Assembly (NCBI GenBank): GCA_016707785.1
Contig: JADJGZ010000044.1
Span: forward strand, 1 to 23,597
Source of the DNA: Bacteroidales bacterium
Lineage (GTDB): Bacteria; Bacteroidota; Bacteroidia; Bacteroidales; UBA4417
Direction of reading: 5' to 3'
Length of the DNA stretch: 23,597 bases
Shown here piece by piece: positions 15,568 through 22,274 of the stretch. Numbering within the stretch: position 1 is the first letter of the stretch; each line of letters opens with the position of its first letter. The notes under the pieces are model-generated. The model did not search any database. It had not been told where the DNA came from and saw only the letters and a list, made by a program, of their open reading frames with translations. A program made the position numbers and the translations under genes.

Positions 15568-17715
15568 TTATTTATTGGTCATCTCAAAAATTAAATTCCC
15601 CCCGCCCATGATCTGTTGGTAAGTAATGAAGGGTACATCGATTTTCATCCCGTTAAAAAATGCCTGTCCGGCAAAGATATTTTCCTTAGAAAGGTTGCGT
15701 GCTTCCATTACGAATGTGCTTCCATCGGAATGTTTGAGGGTAGCCTTTTTTACATTCGGAGTTCCTAATACAAATTCACTACTTGAAGGGTTCACAGGGT
15801 AGAAGCCAAGGCTCGACAATATATACCAGGCCGACATCTGCCCGCAATCGTCGTTGCCAATCATTCCATCCGGTGTATGGCTGTAAAATTCATTGAGTAC
15901 CCGGTGAATGTGCTTTTGCCCGGTCTTTGGTTCATCAGTGTAAGCATACAGATAAGCCACGTGATGGCCGGGTTCGTTTCCATGGGCATACTGGCCGATC
16001 ATGGCTTCCTGTCCCAGGAATTTATCAGGATTTTTCGCCTCAATCGTGAAAAATTCATTGAGCTTCGTTGCAAAGGCTGCCCTGCCTCCCAAAAGAGCCG
16101 TCATTCCTGCAATGTCGTATTGTGCCGGGGTCCAGAAATATTGCCAGGCATTGGCTTCAGTGTAATCACCGGGATTATTCATAGGAGAGGTGGCAGCCAG
16201 GGGGTCGAAGGGTGTACGCCAGTTCTGATGGCTGTCTTTACCCCTGAATAGCTTCGTTTCCTCATCAAAAAGATTTTTATAGTAATCTGCCCGCTTATAA
16301 AACCCTGAGGCCAGTTGGCTTTCTCCCAGTTTCCCGGCAAGTTCAGCTACACACCAGTCGTCGAAACCGCTCTCAAGGGTGCGGGAAACTGCTTCATTAT
16401 CCAGTTTGTCGAATGGATAATAACCGTATTGATTGTATAATTCCCAATCAGAATTAATGTGACTCAGTGTGGATGTTTCTGCCATTGCTTTCAGCGCCTC
16501 TTTCTGACTGAAGCCTGTAAACCCGTTATTTACTGCCGATAAAATCATCGGAATTGCATGGTTGCCGATCATGCAGTAGTTATCCTGCCCCCAGGCTGTC
16601 CAGATGGGAAGGAATCCTGCTGCCTTGTGATGTTGCAGCATTGTGTTGATGATCGCATCGATTTTTTCGGGTGCAAGGATCTGTAACAGTGGGAATGCAC
16701 CCCGATAGATATCCCATATGGAAAGGGTAGAATAATACTCCTTGCCCGCTGCCTGCATGACCCTATTATCAGCCCCCCTGTATTTCCCATCCACATCTGC
16801 TATGTTCGAAGGCTGCAGCAGGAAATGGTACAATGCGGTATAGAATACGGTCTTTTGTCTTTCTTCGGCTTCTATGTCAATGCGATTCAGGTACTTAGCC
16901 CAGGCCTCACCGGCACGAAGCCTTACTTCCTCAAAATTCCAGCCCGGGACTTCCGTCAGGAGGTTTAACCTGGCACCTTCGACACTCACTGTTGACAAGG
17001 CTATTTTTGCCTGTAGAACCTTAGAATCATCCAGCTGAAAATGGAGCAGGTACCTTGGAGCTCTTTCTTTCCTGGCCTTAGGTAGTTCTTCAATGCCTGA
17101 AAATGGCCGGTCAAATTGCAGGCAAAAGAAATACCTGCGTTCCACCCAGTTTTTTGTGTGGCAAAATCCTGAAAGGGTTTGCTGATCTTCAATGGTAACC
17201 TCCGATTCCAGCACCAGGCTATCCGTAAGGAAGCGAAGTCCATGCTGGAAGTCTGCCAATACTGCAGCATCCTTCCCGGGATAGGTGTATTTATGAAATG
17301 CCACCCTTTCAGAACAGCTAAGCTCTACTCTCACATCATCTTTCTTAACAACGGAGTAATAGCCCACAGCTGCCTTTTCGGATTCTTTGTAGTACCTGTT
17401 TTTCAGGCTTTCATCCCGACTGCCTGCAAAGGGCAGAAGCAGCACATCGCCCATTTCACTGATTCCTGTCCCACTCAAGCGGGTTTGCGAGAAACCAAGG
17501 ATGATGCTGTCATTATACTGGTATCCGCTGGTATAGTTCCAGCCCTGTCCGGTATTGTCGGGGCCGGGCTGAACCATTCCAAAGGGCAGGGAAGGGCCGG
17601 GGAAAGTATGGCCGGTGCCCTCGGTTCCTATAAATACATTCACATACCGGGCGTTTCCCTGGCCTGCTGCCATCATAACCCACGCCATGACAAAACTCAG
17701 AAGTGCAGTCCTCAT
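15568..17715 (-). CDS. GH92 family alpha-mannosidase
   Basis: A 715-residue exported enzyme of glycoside hydrolase family 92, calcium-dependent exo-acting alpha-mannosidases abundant in Bacteroidota. Signal peptide 1-18. The N-terminal beta-sandwich opens with VNVFIGTEGTGHTFPGPSLP and PFGMVQPGPDN (26-54). The catalytic barrel shows SIWDIYRG (332-339), YTEANAWQY (518-526, with the probable acid Glu520), GNEPGHHVAYLYAY (579-592) and GNDDCGQMSAWY (620-631, with base Asp622/Asp623). All expected motifs are intact. The likely substrates are alpha-mannose units of N-glycans or yeast mannan; the linkage cannot be read. The start at 17715 is the ATG of the signal peptide; the frame runs open to 17871 only through a TTG codon and would overlap the regulator gene. 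It is the first gene of an operon with GH127 and is divergent from an AraC gene. Confidence 0.95.
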   Translation of the reverse strand: MRTALLSFVMAWVMMAAGQGNARYVNVFIGTEGTGHTFPGPSLPFGMVQPGPDNTGQGWNYTSGYQYNDSIILGFSQTRLSGTGISEMGDVLLLPFAGSRDESLKNRYYKESEKAAVGYYSVVKKDDVRVELSCSERVAFHKYTYPGKDAAVLADFQHGLRFLTDSLVLESEVTIEDQQTLSGFCHTKNWVERRYFFCLQFDRPFSGIEELPKARKERAPRYLLHFQLDDSKVLQAKIALSTVSVEGARLNLLTEVPGWNFEEVRLRAGEAWAKYLNRIDIEAEERQKTVFYTALYHFLLQPSNIADVDGKYRGADNRVMQAAGKEYYSTLSIWDIYRGAFPLLQILAPEKIDAIINTMLQHHKAAGFLPIWTAWGQDNYCMIGNHAIPMILSAVNNGFTGFSQKEALKAMAETSTLSHINSDWELYNQYGYYPFDKLDNEAVSRTLESGFDDWCVAELAGKLGESQLASGFYKRADYYKNLFDEETKLFRGKDSHQNWRTPFDPLAATSPMNNPGDYTEANAWQYFWTPAQYDIAGMTALLGGRAAFATKLNEFFTIEAKNPDKFLGQEAMIGQYAHGNEPGHHVAYLYAYTDEPKTGQKHIHRVLNEFYSHTPDGMIGNDDCGQMSAWYILSSLGFYPVNPSSSEFVLGTPNVKKATLKHSDGSTFVMEARNLSKENIFAGQAFFNGMKIDVPFITYQQIMGGGNLIFEMTNK

Positions 17716-17843
17716 CCTGCTATTTTTATAATACACAAATATGAAAGGATTTTGCAGGGAAACATTTAACCGGATTGTCATAAAATTGTGTAATATTACC
17801 ATCCATGATTCATGAAAGTAGATTATTTTGATAATATAGGCAA
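17716..17843. promoter_or_regulatory. Divergent intergenic control region of GH92 and AraC genes
   Basis: The 128-base gap holds the starts of both transcripts. For the leftward GH92 operon a near-consensus -7 box CATATTTG (plus-strand 17736-17743) lies about 20 bases before the ATG. For the rightward AraC gene, TTATTTTG at 17823-17830 is a one-mismatch candidate 13 bases before its ATG. A divergent AraC regulator next to a glycosidase operon suggests that its binding sites lie here, but no convincing direct repeat of the AraC type was picked out by eye. Confidence 0.5.
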
Positions 17844-18794
17844 ATGAAACCCTCGTTTGAACAGCTGACAAAAGGGATAGGGAGTTCCATTTCGGTGACA
17901 GGACTGAGTTTGCCGGGGTTTGAAGGGCCTTATCATTTTCACCCTGAAATGGAACTTACCTGGATTCAGCAGGGTACAGGGAAGCGCTATGTGGGCAGCA
18001 AAGTTTCGGAGTTTGAGAAGGATGACCTTGTCCTGCTGGGTGCCAATATTCCCCATTGCTGGAAAACTACGGGTGAAACACCTGAGGGCAGTGCCCGTGC
18101 CATGGTCATACAGTTTCGGCAGGATTTTGCGGGCGATGCTTTTCTGAACCTGCCGGAACTGGGTAAGATTCAGAAGTTATTTGAAAAAGCGAAAGCCGGG
18201 ATTTTAATCAAGGGAAAAACCCGGAAGCAAATCATTACCCTCCTGAAAGCCTTGTCGGGGGCTGACAGCCTTCAAAAGCTGCTAAAATTGCTGCAAATAC
18301 TCGATTTAATCGCCTCTTCAGACGAAATTGAAGTCATTGACCCCCTGTTTGCCGGACTTTCGCCTGTTTCAAACGAGGCAGAACGTTTCCATAAGGTTTT
18401 CAGTTACCTGATCGACCATTATCAGCAGGAAATCAGTCTGCAAACCATAGCTGGGATTGCCAACCTCACACCCACATCCTTTTGCCGGTACTTTAAGGAG
18501 GTTACCCGTAAAACCCTGGTAGAAATAGTGAATGAACTCAGAATCAACCTGGCTTGTCAGCTGCTTCGTATGTCAGTAAAACCTGTAAATGAGATTTGTT
18601 TTGAATGTGGTTTTGGAAATATATCGTACATTCCATTAGTAAGCATATTCATCAGGTTTTATGGTCAGGTATTGCCGGCTTCTTCAATTCCAAACCTGAT
18701 TGCTTCTTCCAGGACATCGGTATTTATGTCGTTCAGGGTCTTGAATTTTATGCAATACCCTGTCACTTTTGCCTTCCCCAGCCTGCTTCCATAG
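17844..18794 (+). pseudogene. AraC-family regulator with lost C-terminus
   Basis: The first 262 residues are a standard AraC regulator: cupin sensor domain with PYHFHPEMELTWIQQGTG at about 29-46 and DDLVLLGANIPHCWK, then the HTH_18 domain with ISLQTIAGIANLTPTSFCRYFKEVT and the second helix pair up to VNEICFECGFGNISY. After Tyr262 (18629) the expected FxxxFKKxxGxTPxxYR end, about 30 residues, is absent. Instead the frame runs on for 54 residues, most of them antisense to the convergent DUF1801 gene, whose stop lies at 18665. The gene is thus truncated or rearranged at about 18630 and the second DNA-binding unit is probably impaired. It faces away from the GH92-GH127 operon and was presumably its sugar-responsive activator. 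A functional shortened protein cannot be excluded. Confidence 0.75.
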
Positions 18795-19096
18795 GTGTTG
18801 GCAAGGAATTGTTTATCGCTGATTCCCAGTATATAGACTGAAATTCCCGTGGTATTGGCACTGAGGCCTATCCTGAAGAAATCCTTGCTCTTGCCATTGG
18901 CATAGCTGATAGTCTGTAGGCCATAACCGATGGTAGGATTGCTGACAACCTTATTTTCTTCGTTTATCCCGGTATCGAACCACAACCTGCCTTCGGGAAT
19001 AATCTTCAATACCAGCCGGTGTAATGCCAGCATTTCGGTTTGTTTGGGTTCGGGCAGACTTTCAATATGTTGGTTGATTTGTTGCTGTATGTTCAT
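18665..19096 (-). CDS. DUF1801 (YdhG-like) protein
   Basis: A 143-residue cytoplasmic protein of the DUF1801 family (PF08818). Recognisable are the N-terminal helix IQQQINQHIESLPEPKQTEMLALHRLV, the strand pair IPEGRLWFDTGINE and YGLQTISYANGKSKDFFRIGLSAN, and the C-terminal region YGSRLGKAKVTGYCIKFKTLNDI..VLEEAIRFG. These match the complete domain. The family has no defined enzymatic function. The ATG at 19096 starts at the usual distance from the first helix; an upstream ATG at 19144 adds 16 residues without similarity. The gene is convergent with the AraC gene, whose open frame reads through it antisense. Confidence 0.88.
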   Translation of the reverse strand: MNIQQQINQHIESLPEPKQTEMLALHRLVLKIIPEGRLWFDTGINEENKVVSNPTIGYGLQTISYANGKSKDFFRIGLSANTTGISVYILGISDKQFLANTYGSRLGKAKVTGYCIKFKTLNDINTDVLEEAIRFGIEEAGNT

Positions 19097-19216
19097 GAGG
19101 ATTGGTTTATAAGAAAACCGGGTTGTCAAAGTTTTGTTTAGCATGCCAGATTCCGGATAATTAAGGTTCTGTGGATAAAGGTAGGGGAGTTTTTGGTTTG
19201 ATGGATGAAGGGAGAA

Positions 19217-19264
19217 GGAGAGTGGGAGAGTGGGAGAGTGGGAGAGTGGGAGAGTGGGAGAGTG
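19217..19264 (+). repeat. Six perfect 8-bp units GGAGAGTG
   Basis: Six perfect tandem copies of GGAGAGTG, followed by about 30 bases of decayed units (AGGGGTGC, GGGAGTGG, GGAGGTGG). It is a purine-rich octamer array, reminiscent of the CATCTCCY octamers (GGAGATG on the other strand) in the islands at 20.5 and 21.9 kb. It belongs to the 560-base gene-free gap between DUF1801 and the mobile mystery remnant. Confidence 0.9.
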
Positions 19265-19363
19265 AGGGGTGCGGGAGTGGGGAGGTGGGGAGTGTATCAG
19301 TATTCCTGGGAAATTATCTTTAATTCAAACTTTTGGCTATTACTGAGGATTAGTGATTTGTAA

Positions 19364-19556
19364 GCTCGGCACGGCAATGGCTCGGCAGATGGAACGCGCC
19401 TGCCTGACGGCGAGGCAGGGATGACGCGGATTTCAACGCGGATTTACACGGATTTAATTCATCTAATTGGAGGACCAACAACCTATATCAAAGTCCCAAG
19501 TCCCATTCGCCAGCTGACGAACCAAAATCAAAAATCCATCCCCCAATTGGCGGACA
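19364..19556 (+). repeat. Modular intergenic repeat island, copy A
   Basis: Contains a 44-bp core at 19370-19413 (begins CACGGCAATGGCTCGGCAG) identical to copy B, then ACGCGGATTT-type iterations (19424-19454), a CTAATTGGAGG module, AAAGTCCCAAG heptamer remnants and the imperfect palindrome TTCGCCAGCTGACGAA (19506-19521) followed by ACCAAAATC. A decayed second palindrome (CCCCCAATTGGCGGA) lies near 19540-19554. Confidence 0.85.
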
Positions 19557-19615
19557 GTAGTCAGAATAGAAAATTGGCCATATTTGGAGTTGGATGGGTT
19601 CTTGGAGAATCCTTT

Positions 19616-19669
19616 TTAGACAATCTCTAAATGTTTTTTGTCATTCAAATAATAATATTTCAGTCCCAT
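19616..19669 (-). pseudogene. Start stub of mobile mystery protein B (Fic family)
   Basis: Immediately after the mobile mystery A remnant, an ATG at 19669 overlaps the TGA of the A gene and reads MGLKYYYLNDKKHLEIV before a stop at 19616-19618. The position, overlap and MGL start match the partner gene B, a Fic/DOC protein, in the A-B pair. The remaining 180 or so residues are missing; repeat island A begins about 60 bases further on. Identification rests on the pair's gene order and is tentative. Confidence 0.4.
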
Positions 19670-20117
19670 AGGTACCTTGGCATTTCATCCTTAATCTGAT
19701 ACGTTTTTTCTCTGATCGCTTTTTGAATCCTTTCTTCACTGTTTCCCTGATCTTCAAGATTCATCGATACAGAGGTTCTGTGAACAATTTCTTTTGCCAG
19801 CTCCAGGGCTCTTTTTTCTATTATATCTTCTAAAGTACCTTTTGGGGTATAAATCCGTAAATGAGTTTTAGGTTTAAAGACTTGCCAAACTGCCTCAGAA
19901 CTTTAATGGAGATTGTCTCATTCTTTTCTCTTTCTTCAATCTCTTTAATACTCTGAGGAGTAATCTCCATTCTTATTCCCAATTGCCTCATCGACATCCC
20001 GAGAGCCTGGCGTATTGAATAGACCCATCCGGAGGACGGTATAACGAAACTTTCAATTTTTTTAAGTTGAAGGACCTTGGAATCTAGTTGTTCCAGAATC
20101 AATTTTTGCTTTTTCAT
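19660..20117 (-). pseudogene. Mobile mystery protein A, frameshifted
   Basis: The frame from ATG 20117 encodes 95 residues: an N-terminal LILEQLDSKVLQLKK, a GWVYSIRQALGMSMRQLGIRM helix-turn-helix with ITPQSIKEIEEREKNETIS, and LIYGFIPQK, then stops. The next frame continues with TLEDIIEKRALELAKEIVHR, TSVSMNLEDQGNSEERIQKA and DEMPRYLWD to a TGA at 19660. Together these match mobile mystery protein A (TIGR02612), about 150 residues, a DNA-binding partner of a Fic-type protein B. The break is at the run CCCCAAAA (plus-strand 19840-19847); one extra base there would restore the frame. Restored, the protein would be of normal length. The family is found on mobile elements and acts as the antitoxin-like, autoregulating member of its pair by analogy. 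Confidence 0.8.
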
Positions 20118-20122
20118 AAGGG

Positions 20123-20172
20123 TATAGCCTTAAAAATGTTGAACAAATATAAGGCTATAGCCTGAAAAATGT
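20123..20172 (-). promoter_or_regulatory. Operator-promoter of the mobile mystery A gene
   Basis: TATAGCCTTA (20123-20132) and TAAGGCTATA (20150-20159) are a perfect 10-bp inverted repeat. The second overlaps a direct copy of the first, TATAGCCTGAAAAATGT (20156-20172) against TATAGCCTTAAAAATGT (20123-20139). Between the inverted arms the leftward -7 box TATATTTG (20144-20151) sits exactly where a bound repressor would block it. This fits autoregulation by the HTH protein encoded 6 bases to the left. Confidence 0.7.
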
Positions 20173-20215
20173 ATACTTTAGCTAAGAATTATTTTCATTT
20201 TCATCTATAATGTCT

Positions 20216-20452
20216 GCTGTCACGGCAGATGTCACGGCAATGGCTCGGCAGATGGAACGCGCCTGCCTGACGGCGACGGGAGCGGGATTTCGGATTTACG
20301 CGGATTTGATTCCAGGATAAATCAGCTAATTGGAGGCCAAAATCCTAAATCAAGGAACCAAGTCCAAATACCAAAATCCAAATTCCAAGTTCCAAGTTCC
20401 AATTCCAATCCAAGTTCCAGATTCCAAGATCCAAGATAAAGTCATAGGCTTC
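20216..20452 (+). repeat. Modular intergenic repeat island, copy B
   Basis: Order of parts: CACGGCAGATGT, the 44-bp core (20233-20276, identical to copy A), CGGATTTACGCGGATTT (20291-20307), GATTCCAGGATAAATCAGC, AATTGGAGG, CCAAAATCCTAAATCAA, a heptamer array of CCAARNT units (about 20356-20437) and AAAGTCATAGGCTTC (20438-20452). The part from GATTCC to AATTGGAGG is almost identical in copy C. Confidence 0.88.
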
Positions 20453-20522
20453 AATTCGGGACGTAAGTCTTTACACAGGACTCGCTCATTATTTCCATCA
20501 CTCATTGGGTGGGTCCGACAAT

Positions 20523-20726
20523 CACATCCTCATCTCCTCATCTCCACATCTCCTCATCTCCTCATCTCCCCATCTCCCCATCATCAAATCGTCAAATTGT
20601 CAATCCTACTCTAAGGCTCCCCTTTGGACATCTCCTAATCTCCCATCTCCTAATCTCACATCTCCTAATCTCCTCATCTCCCAATCTCCTCATCTCCCCA
20701 TCTCCCCATTCCCCATATCCCATCTC
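20523..20726 (+). repeat. CATCTCCY octamer arrays (two blocks)
   Basis: Two blocks (20523-20583 and 20628-20726) of 8-bp units CATCTCCT, CATCTCCC and variants TAATCTCC, separated by a CAAATTGTCAATCC segment and the dispersed AAGGCTCCCCTTTGG motif at 20612-20626. All three plus frames stay open and translate to SPHLLIS-type repeats, an artefact of an 8-bp period in DNA lacking stop triplets. Confidence 0.88.
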
Positions 20727-20824
20727 GTGGAATTTGTCGAATTGCCAATTGTCGAATTGTCAAATTTCTAAATTTCTAAATTTCTAAATTACCTACCCTT
20801 TTCCCAAAACTTAATAACCAACAT

Positions 20825-21298
20825 TTACCTTCCTTCAAAAGTGGCCTCCTGTTTTTCGTAAACCTTGTCAGCAAGGGCAATTTCTACTCCTTCCCGCGGA
20901 CTGAAATCAGGGGGCCGGGTTTTTGATTTGGTTTGGTATGTAGCTAATTTAATGTGATTGATATCTATGATTTCGTAAATCATAGGAATGATTGCGATAA
21001 TGGTATCTGCCTGTAGATTGATCAGCAGAATATCTATTTCTTTGGGATTCGCATCAGTGTTATTCCGAAAATGCACTTTCAGGTTTTGCTTTTCATTGAT
21101 GCATCCTGTTGGCTCTCCATCTGTTATAAAGCTTAAACAACTGTCGGGGGAAAACATGAATCCATCGCCATTCTCTGAATATGCGGTATCCGTCCAGGTG
21201 CCATAAAGAAAATCCGGAGCCGGCTGGAAATTGCCAGTTTGAGCTGATGAACTGCTAAATAAGGTAAATAGGAATAAGAATAATACCAGGTATTTCAT
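20825..21298 (-). CDS. Secreted protein of unknown function
   Basis: A 157-residue protein with a clear signal peptide (KYLVLFLFLFTLFSSSSAQ, cleavage after about residue 19-20). The mature part starts with FLYGTWTDTAYSENGDGFMF, resembling the first strand of lipocalin-like or DUF-type small beta-barrel proteins of Bacteroidota ('GTWxxxx' opening), but the match is too weak to name a family. It has two cysteines (54 and 66) that could pair outside the cytoplasm, and a hydrophobic strand IDILLINLQADTIIAIIPM near 88-106. It is flanked on both sides by repeat islands and is likely a single transcription unit. Export is direct evidence; function is unknown. Confidence 0.7.
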   Translation of the reverse strand: MKYLVLFLFLFTLFSSSSAQTGNFQPAPDFLYGTWTDTAYSENGDGFMFSPDSCLSFITDGEPTGCINEKQNLKVHFRNNTDANPKEIDILLINLQADTIIAIIPMIYEIIDINHIKLATYQTKSKTRPPDFSPREGVEIALADKVYEKQEATFEGR

Positions 21299-21502
21299 GG
21301 GATGGTTTTATATATGATTGACGTTTTGAATTTATCCACTTAATCAGGCAAAACTACTACGGGCAATTTGTATGAAAAGTAATCTCCATATTGACTTTCA
21401 TACTGATTCATTGTTTAAAAATAAGGAAATTCATTACACTTTTGGCTGAAAGTTGTGGGATTTGGGCATGAGGAAGATGAATTGCCAGTTGGGGGGATGT
21501 AT

Positions 21503-21705
21503 TGGCACGGCAGATGGCACGCGGATGACGCGGATTTCAGCGCGGATTTACGCGGATTTGATTCCTGGATAAATCAGCCAATTGGAGGGCCAAAATCCTA
21601 AATCAAAGTCCCAAATTCCAAATCCAAATTCCAACTTCCGGACCAAGATCCAAGTTCCATCCGCCAATCGGCGGACCAAGATCCAAGATCAAGTCATAGG
21701 CTTCC
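21503..21705 (+). repeat. Modular intergenic repeat island, copy C
   Basis: Lacks the full 44-bp core but has GGCACGGCAGATGGCACG, three ACGCGGATTT-like units (21527-21558), GATTCCTGGATAAATCAGC, AATTGGAGGG, CCAAAATCCTAAATCAAAG, CCAARNT heptamers, the palindrome TCCGCCAATCGGCGGA (21660-21675) inserted in the heptamer array, and AAGTCATAGGCTTCC at its end (21691-21705). Confidence 0.88.
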
Positions 21706-21752
21706 AAACAGGAAATTTTCAAACTGACAAATTCTGCCAGTTTACCCCCCAG

Positions 21753-21769
21753 CCCCCTAAACTAGGGGG
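21753..21769. repeat. Palindrome CCCCCTA-AAC-TAGGGGG
   Basis: A 7-bp stem with a 3-base loop between island C and the octamer array. It resembles the CCCCCTTT-AAAGGGGG stem at 2674-2693 and may be a member of the same dispersed family. Confidence 0.6.
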
Positions 21770-21852
21770 AGTTGGACTTTTTGGTGATTGAGGCTTTTCT
21801 CCAAACCGATGGTTCAACCCATGAAGAAATTCAAAGTAATCCAAAGATTTCC

Positions 21853-21975
21853 CATCTACTCATCTCCCCATCTCCTCATCTCCTCATCTCCTCATCTCCT
21901 CATCTCCCCATCTCCCCATCTCCCCATCTCCCCATCTCCCCATCTCCCCATCTTTCTTTCTCATCATCTCCTCAT
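21853..21975 (+). repeat. CATCTCCY octamer array with eleven perfect units
   Basis: Positions 21861-21948 hold eleven consecutive in-phase units: CATCTCCC, then CATCTCCT four times, then CATCTCCC six times. Degenerate units flank them to 21853 and 21975. The blockwise ordering of T and C variants is typical of recent slippage duplication. Confidence 0.92.
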
Positions 21976-21982
21976 TTCCAAG

Positions 21983-22029
21983 CCAAAGGGTCTCCTTTGG
22001 GGCAAATTCATAGCGATTGAGTATAAATT
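21983..22029 (+). repeat. Dispersed motif CCAAAGG..GGGGCAAATTCATA..GATTGAGTATAAAT
   Basis: About 47 bp, near-identical to 23252-23299 (differences: a few bases in the CTCCCCTTT part and a 2-base insertion before GATTGAG). Partial copies occur at 20612 and, on the other strand, 2622-2643. Between this motif and the lipoprotein gene (22030-22274) there is only AT-rich DNA with a nested hairpin. Confidence 0.75.
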
Positions 22030-22210
22030 TAGAGATTGGCAAGAAATACTATTTCATTAAGAATTCTATTTGTAATAGATTTTAAAATCTTAGACAGCTT
22101 CTGTTATTTTTGAATACTAAAGGTATTTTGAATTATTGGGTGATAAGAACTCTATATTTTTTACCCATTTAAAAGTAGTCAATTATTCTTTAAATCGTTT
22201 TAGGTGCTTC

Positions 22211-22259
22211 CTGATAAAAATAGCTGTGGTAGGTGCTGCCAGGCACAGTATGTTATCAG
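22211..22259 (-). terminator. Nested stem-loop after the lipoprotein gene
   Basis: CTGATA (22211-22216) pairs with TATCAG (22254-22259), and inside it CTGTG (22224-22228) pairs with CACAG (22244-22248). It lies 16 bases past the stop of the leftward lipoprotein gene and may end or protect that transcript. There is no T-run, so its role as an intrinsic terminator is uncertain. Confidence 0.35.
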
Positions 22260-22274
22260 ATACTAGTTCTGTAC

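Noticed and set aside
19217..19264. CRISPR array
   Set aside because: Units are 8 bp with no spacers; the same holds for all tandem arrays in the window.
20330..20787. Three plus-strand frames of SPHLLIS type
   Set aside because: All three frames are open because the 8-bp CATCTCCY unit contains no stop; no start context or family.
21582..22060. Further frames across island C and its octamer array
   Set aside because: Same artefact of heptamer and octamer repeats.
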